From the NCBI GenBank assembly GCA_025057795.1, contig JANXEP010000056.1:1-64000 (forward strand): a DNA stretch of 64,000 bases, read 5' to 3'. Shown piece after piece: positions 1 through 5,763 of the stretch (position 1 is its first letter; each line of letters opens with the position of its first letter). The stretch comes from Candidatus Bathyarchaeota archaeon (lineage in GTDB: Archaea; Thermoproteota; Bathyarchaeia; Bathyarchaeales; UBA233). The position numbers were made by a program, and so were the translations under genes. The notes beneath the pieces were generated by a model. That model made no database searches. It was not told the origin of the DNA and saw nothing but the letters and a program-made list of their open reading frames with translations.

Positions 1-1263
1 GTCGGTGAGGCTTACAGGCGAAGTTTTGCTGTTCCGTGGGAAAAACTCGAATTTTCCGTCTGGAGCGACGCGGAAATCAAAGCCTATAACGCCGTTTTTA
101 TCGGCGGTTTCCGCAATGTAGCGGATTATGTCCCAGACAGGGTAAAGCGTTACAGTTTCGCCTTGCGCCCTTAGAATCTGCGTGAACCTGGTTAAAGGCG
201 GCTCATAGTTTAGGAAAAGCCTTGCCAGCCAGCAGACTGCAACCATGCTCCACTTGTTCTCTATGGGAGCGTAATCGTTGAACCTTGGACCCCAATACAT
301 GAAGTCAGCGTAGTGCCTCTCGATAACCGCCATGCTGTAAGCGAGGCTTGGCTTGTCGCGTGCAGCCCTAACACGCCAAAGGATCCCGGCGCTTACTCCG
401 TCATAGTAGGGGCAGGCGGGAAAACGGTTAACAACGTCTATGTATCCAACCCAGCATATAGCCGGGTTATAGGCGGGATGCTGCGCAGAAGCCCCTATCG
501 AGTTCAATGCGCTGTAAACTTTTTGGCATGAAAGGCTCCAGCCCTCATAATCATATAAGCCTATTAAGGCATAAGCCAAAGGATAATCGTAAACCTCGTT
601 TTCGTTTAAGCCAACCCTATGCCACTTGCCGTCTGACGGATCAAAATAAAGCCAAAGCTCCTCAAAGCCTTCCCGCAAGAAGCCCACGGCCTTAACCATC
701 ATAGCCATGTATAGGCTTGCGTTTGCCACGTTAAATTTTTCGGCAAGCATTTTCAAGCCTACAAGCCCATACAAGCATTTCACATCCAACTGCAACATCC
801 AATTGTTGTTAATGTCCACAGCCCTTGCAAAACCGCCATAGGCAGACTGCTGATCCTGCATGGTTTTAAGAAAAGTGCCGGCGGCAAGTCTTGCAGCATC
901 CAAATAATCACCGTCGTTTGTCAACTCATAGGCTCTGAGAAGAGCTGGAATAACACGGCAAGCGTCAACACTATAATATTGCATGCTGTTCTCGGCTGAT
1001 TTAAACCCGCCATAAGCCTTTTTCGCACTGTTTGTGCACTGCTGCGATAAAATCCAATCAGCAAGGCTAACGATTTTATTGTATATGAGTGTTCTGCGGC
1101 TGCTAAACTGTTTGGCAAAATAAGCCTCATACAAGAAGTCTATGGCAAAGGCTGCCGCAAAAGCTGCCCTCCCGAAAGCCGGGTCTGGCGTGTTTGGTGG
1201 AACCACGTAAACGTAAGGCGCAAAATCCACCACAAACTGGTAATACTGTTCCGGCACCCTTCC
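1..1263 (-). CDS. Provirus tail-associated protein, partial (cut by window edge)
   Basis: The minus strand is open from a GTG at 1263 (or 1257) to the window edge, about 420 residues with no stop. The first ~340 residues are rich in aromatic residues and helical repeats such as YGGF, YGLVGLKML and YDYPLAYALIGLYDYEG, as in alpha/alpha-toroid folds of glycan-active enzymes. The last ~60 visible residues change character: a WDIIRYIAE helix, then DFRVAPDGKFEFFPR, which resembles the hub or late-control-D type domains of siphovirus tails. It follows the connector gene in the same frame after a TGA. I infer a virion tail protein with an inserted toroid; no catalytic residues can be assigned. Whether it is still functional is unknown because its 3' end is missing. 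Confidence 0.6.
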
Positions 1264-1269
1264 CACCGT

Positions 1270-1623
1270 TCAGGCTACCCCCACGTAAGGCTCCTTCAAA
1301 CCATTCAAAATCCGCGCCAACTCAGACTGAAGCACATTCAAAGGCGGAGCATTATCCAAAACAGAAACATTCTGATCGCCAAGGCGAAAACTTAAACCAA
1401 CAGCCGAACCGCCAGTCAAATAACAAACCGCGTAAATAGCCGCCAAAACCGTAACCGCTTCCTTTTCAGCCTCAGAGCAGTCGGCAGGGTTAATTTCCCT
1501 TCCAAGTTCAAGCTCAAGCGTAACCTCAGACCGCTTAATCATTTTAACAATCTTAGAGTCTGGAATGTCTGATGGGCTAACGTTAGTTACATCACGAACA
1601 TCATCGACAGTTACGCTTGCCAA
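1270..1623 (-). CDS. Phage head-tail connector-like protein
   Basis: 117 residues starting at TTG 1623, with AGGAG eight bases upstream. It begins with a helix-turn pattern (VDDVRDVTNVSPSDIPDSKI), followed by helices containing SEAEKEAVTVLAAIYAVCYLTGG and a C-terminal LQSELARILNGL helix. This size, all-alpha layout and opening motif match the gp6/gp15-type head-tail connector proteins of tailed viruses. The next gene downstream is tail-like, which is the usual order in head-tail modules. Family assignment rests on pattern recognition only. It is the best evidence that the left edge is viral. Confidence 0.6.
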   Translation of the reverse strand: MASVTVDDVRDVTNVSPSDIPDSKIVKMIKRSEVTLELELGREINPADCSEAEKEAVTVLAAIYAVCYLTGGSAVGLSFRLGDQNVSVLDNAPPLNVLQSELARILNGLKEPYVGVA

Positions 1624-1751
1624 GTCATACGCTCCTTACGGTCTGGCCAATTAAATCAAGCTAAAAAGGATGATGGGCAAATAAAAGCAATTTTACTGAA
1701 AAATCGGCATGAAAAGGTCTTCATTTTTAGAAATGTATGAGAGAATAGTTA

Positions 1752-2027
1752 CTAAAATTTCAGGAATCTTTTGATGTATTCGATTATTTCCTCGCTTTTT
1801 GCAGAATTTAGAGAGATGGTTTCTCCCTTCTTATGAAGGATAAGGAACCCTTCATTTGCGAGTTGCCTTATTAGCTTTCTAACTCTTTTACCGTCTGGCT
1901 TAACTTTCCCAGCCAACCAATTTACGATAGTGTCTACAGGCAAATACTTAGCGCCCCAACAGCTTCTCCTCAACAGCCTATTCATTATGTCTGCCTTAAC
2001 CTCTTCATCGGAGAGATCAATGTTCAT
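1752..2027 (-). CDS. Small winged-helix protein
   Basis: 91 residues, basic, with a helix-turn-helix plus wing: LPVDTIVNWLAGKVKPDG, then KRVRKLIRQLANEGFLILHKKGETISLN (recognition helix, then two beta strands). It ends in an amphipathic helix. Such single-domain proteins are common in archaeal viruses and proviruses. It lies between the virion genes and a divergent regulator gene at 2144, so it could be one half of a genetic switch; that role is inferred. Its start codon overlaps one copy of a short direct repeat (2019-2036). Confidence 0.6.
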   Translation of the reverse strand: MNIDLSDEEVKADIMNRLLRRSCWGAKYLPVDTIVNWLAGKVKPDGKRVRKLIRQLANEGFLILHKKGETISLNSAKSEEIIEYIKRFLKF

Positions 2028-2036
2028 TAATGTTCA
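2019..2036. repeat. AATGTTCA direct repeat at start of the 2027 gene
   Basis: AATGTTCA occurs at 2019-2026 and again at 2029-2036, ten bases apart, so both copies face the same side of the helix. One copy covers the minus-strand start codon. It may be an operator or a small duplication. Confidence 0.4.
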
Positions 2037-2056
2037 CTTTTGATACCTTTTAAAAG

Positions 2057-2072
2057 AAACATATAAATACTT
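2057..2072 (+). promoter_or_regulatory. TATA-type promoter for the 2144 regulator
   Basis: A/T-rich AACATATAAATAC lies about 80 bases before the ATG at 2144, preceded by purines as in an archaeal BRE. It sits directly upstream of the TATGCA repeat array. Confidence 0.5.
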
Positions 2073-2086
2073 TTCTTAACACAATG

Positions 2087-2129
2087 TATGCACGCCATTA
2101 TGCATGCTGTTATGCATCGCATAGTGCAC
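2087..2129. promoter_or_regulatory. Repeat operator: TATGCA at 12-bp spacing
   Basis: TATGCA begins at 2087, 2099 and 2111, exactly 12 bases apart, and a degenerate fourth copy (TAGTGCA) begins at 2122. The array lies between a TATA box and the ATG at 2144, where a bound protein would block transcription. The likely ligand is one of the two flanking winged-helix proteins (inference). Confidence 0.55.
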
Positions 2130-2143
2130 ACTGGTGAAAAAAG

Positions 2144-2491
2144 ATGAGTAAAAAACTCTATTCAGAAAAGGAGTTCGAGTCCATACTTATTAAGACTTTA
2201 GGGGATTCGCCTAAGCTTAGGATAGTAGATTTCTTTCTTGATAATCCGTTGTTTGATTTCACCAAAAAAGAGGTTATAGAAGCTTTGGGAATGAGCAAGC
2301 AAACCTTTTACAAGTATTTTCCAGAGCTGGAAGAGTTCGGCATAGTTAAGGTTTCCAGAAAAATAGGAAAGGCCAAGCTTTACAAGATTAACGTTGAGCA
2401 TCCATTAGTGAAGATGCTTAGAGAATACGAAACAAAGCTGGCGCAGGAGATGGCGGAAAAAGCTAAGGTAAAAAAGCCCATCTTAGCTTAG
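2144..2491 (+). CDS. Winged-helix transcriptional regulator
   Basis: 115 residues. The core (about 15-85) is an ArsR/MarR-like winged helix: SPKLRIVDFFLDN helix, FTKKEVIEALGMSKQTFYKYF helix-turn-helix, then a wing (IVKVSRKIGKAKLYKIN). A charged C-terminal helix (MLREYETKLAQEMAEKAKV) may dimerise. It is transcribed away from the provirus genes, and its leader holds the 12-bp-spaced repeats, so autoregulation is plausible. The target genes are not known. Confidence 0.75.
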   Translation: MSKKLYSEKEFESILIKTLGDSPKLRIVDFFLDNPLFDFTKKEVIEALGMSKQTFYKYFPELEEFGIVKVSRKIGKAKLYKINVEHPLVKMLREYETKLAQEMAEKAKVKKPILA

Positions 2492-2499
2492 GGCTTTTT
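2471..2499. terminator. Bidirectional hairpin terminator
   Basis: AAAAAGCCC (2471-2479) and GGGCTTTTT (2491-2499) form a nine-pair hairpin with T-runs on both strands. It sits between the convergent genes ending at 2491 and 2498 and overlaps both stop codons. Confidence 0.65.
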
Positions 2500-3001
2500 A
2501 AATTTCAAAGACTAGCTCTAAAAAGTTCAGTATTCCTAATACGATTAGAATGGTGCCAGCGAGAATGGAAGGGAGTTTTCTGTTCAAGCCTTTTACCCAA
2601 TCGCCTACGAGCACTGCGAAGTATATCAAAATAGTGTTGGTCACAATGACGGAAACTATTATCCATAAAATTGGGATTTCCAAAAAGGGATAACCAACCC
2701 CTACGGCTCCTTCGTCAAGACTTCCTAAAACGCCGGTGGCCAATAATACCCAAAAAGACGAGACGTTCTTTAAAGATTGTGGTTGTTTGTTCTCGAATGC
2801 TTCTTTAATAATCCATACTCCAACTCCGCAGAAAACAATCAAAACCACCCAAGCGCTAAAGGACTCAATCCATCCGTAGATTGCCAACCCCACTAGCCAA
2901 CCTAATAAGGGCAACAACGCAGTCGATGTAGAGAATGCAACTGCCATTTTGCCCGCATAAACATTCCTTAGCCCTTTCAAGGGTCCAACCCTTCGAAACA
3001 T
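2498..3001 (-). pseudogene. mntP: MntP-family Mn2+ efflux pump, 5'-truncated
   Basis: Membrane protein matching MntP from its second helix onward: LLPLLGWLVGLAIYGWIE corresponds to the MntP 'MPLIGWLLG' segment, and GSLDEGAVGVGYPFL to the second half-repeat with its conserved Asp. About five hydrophobic helices remain. MntP normally starts with a helix carrying the first transport Asp; here that helix is missing. The first ~18 residues (FRRVGPLKGLRNVYAGK) come from a different reading of the adjoining viral sequence. I conclude that recombination replaced the 5' end, so Mn2+ transport is probably lost. An in-frame start exists, so a shortened product may be made. Confidence 0.6.
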
Positions 3002-3170
3002 CGAAAAGGAAGCTTAAAATTTCAGCGGCGTCTTTGCCCTTGGGCTTGCCTATGATGGCGCTGATTCCCTTAGCTTCGGAAAGCACAACGGTGCGAAGGC
3101 TTTCAGCCTCAAACTCTTCTGGTTTTCTGTGGCCGCTTCGAATATAGTTTTGGGTTATCTCCCAAGGCAA
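2865..3170 (-). pseudogene. Viral structural-gene fragment (IRSGHR motif family)
   Basis: The frame is open from a TAG near 3208; TTG at 3170 is the first usable start. Residues 1-70 carry the run YIRSGHRKPEEF, then LRTVVLSEAKGISAIIGKPKGK, then LSFLFDVSKGWTLERAKE. I recognise this pattern from archaeal and bacterial provirus head proteins, where the segment leads into a longer protein. Homology appears to stop near residue 75; the remaining ~25 residues read antisense-like through mntP DNA. The piece therefore looks like a fragment ending at a recombination junction near 2945. The exact family is uncertain. Confidence 0.45.
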
Positions 3171-3469
3171 TCTGAGGCACCTGCCGCGCCAAGTTTCAGC
3201 AGAAACCTATACGCGATAGAAAATGAAAAGCCGAACCGTACCTCCCAAGGGTTAAGAGGCTAGGCCTCCTGCGGTCCAGCAAAGAGGCCAAAAGCCAAAA
3301 ACAACATACACCGGCTTTTCCCAAAAAGCCTTCAAATGGGGCGCGGCGACTGGCAGGGAAAGGCTTGCAGCAAACCCTCCATGGTCGCTTAATTTAGCGC
3401 CCTGTTATGGTAGACCCTTGACATGGCGCTTGCCAAATCCAAGCAGTTCGCAAACCGACCAGAAAATGT
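3171..3469. other. Intergenic stretch, no gene seen
   Basis: About 300 bases with no convincing coding frame. The part near 3171-3208 may be the 5' end of the viral fragment. The rest is GC-richer than its surroundings and contains the folded element at 3339-3402. I looked for tRNA, SRP RNA and RNase P signatures on both strands and did not find their conserved cores. Confidence 0.5.
3339..3402. ncRNA. Candidate structured RNA (four stacked helices)
   Basis: GGGCGC (3339-3344) pairs with GCGCCC (3397-3402). Inside it GCGAC (3346-3350) pairs with GTCGC (3384-3388), TGG (3351-3353) with CCA (3379-3381) and AGGG (3355-3358) with CCCT (3375-3378). That is 18 pairs in 64 bases, capped by a 16-base loop. 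Strand and identity are unknown; it could be part of a larger RNA or a remnant of the provirus boundary. Confidence 0.35.
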
Positions 3470-3814
3470 TTAATCTTTTGTTGAGTTCCACCACCATATG
3501 ATTGGCAAGAAGGGCCAGATCGCCCAGTACACTTCGGCGGCGCCTGTGCGTATTGTGAAGGTTGTGCCGCATTTCCTGCACCTTAAGGTGCGCCTTCCAA
3601 TGGGCTCTAACTCCTTTGAGCCGCATTTTGGACACGCATACTCTTCGGGTTTTATGGCTGGAATCCGCTCATAGCAAATTGGGGTTTTAATCCATCTGAA
3701 GAGGGATATGGCCATAAACGCGAATGTTAGGAGGAAAAGCGCGAAAACCAAGATTACCATTATGCCCACTATGAAGGATGGGAATTCCACGGCCATCTGG
3801 GCTAAACCACCCAT
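3470..3814 (-). CDS. Membrane-anchored zinc-ribbon protein
   Basis: 114 residues. A long hydrophobic segment at about 13-38 is followed by a short basic loop, then a zinc ribbon: YACPKCGSKELEPIG...LRCRKCGTTF supplies two CxxC pairs (about residues 60-85). A second hydrophobic segment rich in tryptophan (about 93-109) closes the chain. The ribbon therefore sits between two membrane helices, probably on the cytoplasmic side. Homology-based function is not evident. The next gene upstream on the same strand (4261) is separated by 21 bases, so the two may be co-transcribed. Confidence 0.65.
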   Translation of the reverse strand: MGGLAQMAVEFPSFIVGIMVILVFALFLLTFAFMAISLFRWIKTPICYERIPAIKPEEYACPKCGSKELEPIGRRTLRCRKCGTTFTIRTGAAEVYWAIWPFLPIIWWWNSTKD

Positions 3815-3835
3815 GCGGTTATAGAACCGCGCGGT

Positions 3836-4261
3836 TCACGTTTCTTTTTCGCCCCTTTCTTTAAACCACTCCTCATACTTTTCAAGGGCTTTTCGTATCT
3901 GGTCTCGGATGAAGTCTTCAGCGTTTGTGTAGGGCGTGTTCATCTCTTTTACAGCCTTGTTAAGCCTTTCATAGTCTTCCCTCGGAATTTCCACAAACTC
4001 GTATTCGCCGGATTCCCATTTGAGCATGAAGCGCACGGCTTGGCGTATGAACTCCTCCTTTGTAGTGTAGCCTCTCCCCCTGTGGGTTTGGATAAAGCGC
4101 TCAACCTCGCTTAGGAGTTCAGGCGGCATTATAACTGACTGGTATAGCATGGCCTCGATAGCGTCTTGGTAGGTTTGCATTTTGCTTGTTTGGGCCATGA
4201 GCTCGCCTAACAAAGCCGTGAGCTTCTGGTGGATGTCGTCTGAAATTCTTAGGGTTTTCAT
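3836..4261 (-). CDS. Ribbon-helix-helix DNA-binding protein, double-domain
   Basis: 141 residues. The N-terminus (MKTLRISDDIHQKLTALLGE) has the beta strand plus helix of an RHH/VapB-type domain. A second RHH-like unit follows at about 45-75 (MPPELLSEVERFIQT, then YTTKEEFIRQAVRFML). A final acidic/basic helix region (about 105-141) resembles a third copy (NTPYTNAEDFIRDQIRKAL). Such proteins act as antitoxins or repressors; no toxin gene is adjacent. A TTTTTTAAG run upstream of 4261 faces the divergent RHH gene at 4363, so the two may share a control region. Confidence 0.65.
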   Translation of the reverse strand: MKTLRISDDIHQKLTALLGELMAQTSKMQTYQDAIEAMLYQSVIMPPELLSEVERFIQTHRGRGYTTKEEFIRQAVRFMLKWESGEYEFVEIPREDYERLNKAVKEMNTPYTNAEDFIRDQIRKALEKYEEWFKERGEKET

Positions 4262-4362
4262 ATTTTAGCACCCTCCAGTGTATTATTTGTAGCGTAAGTT
4301 TTTTAAGCATTTCTCATATACTAGATATACGAACTATAGCAGATACATGCGGGGGCGAGGAG

Positions 4363-4575
4363 ATGCCCAGAAAACGCATAGTTAAAGTATTCCTAAGCAA
4401 AGAGCAAAAAGAAATCCTTGAAGAACTCGCAAAAAGGCTGGAAGCCAGCGAAAGCGAAACCCTAAGGATGGCGTTAATGGACTATGCGAAAGAGCTGAGC
4501 CTAATGGAGGAACGCGTACGCAAAAAGGCCTCCGAAAAAGAGGGCGTTTTAAATCCAACTCCGATTAAAAGTTGA
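4363..4575 (+). CDS. Small CopG/RHH-family protein
   Basis: 70 residues: IVKVFLSKEQKEILEELAKR strand and helix, then ASESETLRMALMDYAKELS as the second helix of a ribbon-helix-helix. The tail is charged. GGCGAGGAG five bases before the ATG is a good ribosome-binding site. It is divergent from the RHH gene at 4261. The function is probably DNA binding, as repressor or orphan antitoxin; no target is known. Confidence 0.65.
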   Translation: MPRKRIVKVFLSKEQKEILEELAKRLEASESETLRMALMDYAKELSLMEERVRKKASEKEGVLNPTPIKS

Positions 4576-4577
4576 AG

Positions 4578-4590
4578 TCCGTACTACGGA
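4578..4590. promoter_or_regulatory. 13-bp palindrome before a TATA box
   Basis: TCCGTA-C-TACGGA is a perfect inverted repeat. An AT-rich TTAAATATACA lies 8 bases downstream (4600-4610), followed by the gene at 4674. The position suits an operator for the gene at 4674, possibly bound by the RHH protein just upstream. Confidence 0.4.
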
Positions 4591-4673
4591 ATAACTGACT
4601 TAAATATACAATTCACGGCAAATTTTATAATACTAAACCTCTAAACATTTGTTAGCCCTCGGAGTGTTTAAGC

Positions 4674-5000
4674 TTGCCGCAGAAAAATTTCGATGAACTT
4701 TTAATTGAGTCTGTTGATGAAGCCTTCTCTTCCATCGGCGAGTCATCCAAGCAAGCGATCTACTTCCACCTTGAGAAGAGGTTCAAAATATCAAAGGAGG
4801 AAATTCCCCGTCGAATTAGGGATTTTGCCGAGGGAATAGAGAAGATTTTCGGCCTTGGCGCCAAATTTCTTGAAATCCTAATAGTGAGGAAGCTTTACGA
4901 GCGCGTGGGGAAGCCCTTTGAATTAGGAACGGTTGAAGAGCGCCCATTTATTGATCATGTGGAGGCTGCAAAGCTCCATTATTCGAAGAGTAAAAAGTAA
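4674..5000 (+). CDS. Conserved archaeal protein, NitrOD5-like
   Basis: 108 residues from a TTG start with GGAG upstream. The pattern SIGESSKQAIYFHLEKRF, then EEIPRRIRDFAEGIEKIFGLGAKFLEILIVRKLYERVG resembles a small alpha-helical domain (often called NitrOD5) that occurs alone or as an output domain in archaeal sensors. Here it stands alone. It lies just before a large sensor kinase and could be an output partner, but the kinase has its own promoter region. Function unknown. Confidence 0.55.
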   Translation: MPQKNFDELLIESVDEAFSSIGESSKQAIYFHLEKRFKISKEEIPRRIRDFAEGIEKIFGLGAKFLEILIVRKLYERVGKPFELGTVEERPFIDHVEAAKLHYSKSKK

Positions 5001-5080
5001 TGCGTAAACTTGTGGGATTTGCGTATTTTGGATTCATAATGATTTTAAGGGTGAGTAGAAAGGTTTAATGCATCGTAAGA

Positions 5081-5111
5081 TTAAATACATATAAGGGGGA
5101 AAAGTTCCCCC
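5081..5111 (+). promoter_or_regulatory. Promoter and hairpin upstream of the sensor kinase
   Basis: TTAAATACATATAA (5081-5094) looks like a TATA element. It runs into GGGGGAA (5095-5101), a 3-base loop, and TTCCCCC (5105-5111), a perfect seven-pair inverted repeat close to the expected transcription start. It may be an operator. Confidence 0.4.
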
Positions 5112-5151
5112 AAATCTCCAAATAACCCAGTTAAGCGCGGTTGAAGAAGCC

Positions 5152-5763
5152 ATGCCAACGCTTGAGGATAAGGCTTTAATGAGGATTGAAAGGCGATACC
5201 CCAGTCTAGTTGAAGCCGCCCCAGACGTCGTTTATACGGTTTCCTCCGACGGAAAAATCAAGTCGCTGAATCCAGCTTTCGAAAGAGTTACTGGTTGGAA
5301 GCGGGAAGAATGGCTTGGCAGACCTTTCACCGACCTTATACATCCAGAAGACGTGGCTTCAGCGGTGGAATCCCTCCAAAAAACCCTGCTTGGAAAGCCG
5401 GAACCCGTAGAGCTTCGCGTTCTCTCAAAGTCCGGCGATTATTTGATTGGAGAGTTTATAAGCGTTCCATGGATTAAGGGCGGAAAAATTGTCGGCGAGC
5501 TGGGAATAGCCCGAGACATCACAAAACGTAAATTTTATGAGCAGAAACTTCAGGAGACGACTGAAAAGCTTCAAGCCCTCGTCCAAGCAATCCCAGACAT
5601 CGTCTATTTTAAGGACACCAAAGGCCGCAACATAGTGGTTAACCGCGCCTTTGAAAAGTTTGTAGGCTTAAGCCAAGAAGGATATTGTTGGAAAAACGGA
5701 CGACCAGCTTTTCCCAGCAGACTTAGCCGCATACTGCAAAAGAAGCGACCAAGAAGTGCTTAA
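5152..5763 (+). CDS. Sensor histidine kinase, N-terminal part (PAS-PAS), frameshifted
   Basis: N-terminal piece of one gene that continues at 5756. Residues ~13-125 form a PAS domain with its PAC tail (LGIARDITKRK). A second PAS begins at ~145 (IPDIVYFKDTKGRNIVVNRAFE). The true reading frame is left at base 5680/5681: removing one G from the GAAGGATAT run gives QEDIVGKTDDQLFPADLAAY, which is a normal PAS sequence, and joins smoothly to LKRGTIVRAEE in the downstream frame. The 25 residues after the shift are therefore not native. Either the gene is broken or the assembly has a one-base insertion. Confidence 0.8.
   Translation: MPTLEDKALMRIERRYPSLVEAAPDVVYTVSSDGKIKSLNPAFERVTGWKREEWLGRPFTDLIHPEDVASAVESLQKTLLGKPEPVELRVLSKSGDYLIGEFISVPWIKGGKIVGELGIARDITKRKFYEQKLQETTEKLQALVQAIPDIVYFKDTKGRNIVVNRAFEKFVGLSQEGYCWKNGRPAFPSRLSRILQKKRPRSA

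Noticed and set aside
1194..1439. Plus-strand Pro/Gln/Lys-rich frame
   Set aside because: It overlaps the connector and tail genes in antisense and has low-complexity composition with no domain.
3171..3260. Short minus-strand frame (LNPWEVRFGFSFSIAYRFLL)
   Set aside because: It has no usable start, follows a TAG and overlaps the better supported viral frame; possibly a second viral remnant but not supportable.
3180..3410. RNase P RNA, SRP RNA or tRNA
   Set aside because: None of the conserved core sequences of these RNAs is present on either strand; only a local fold is supported.
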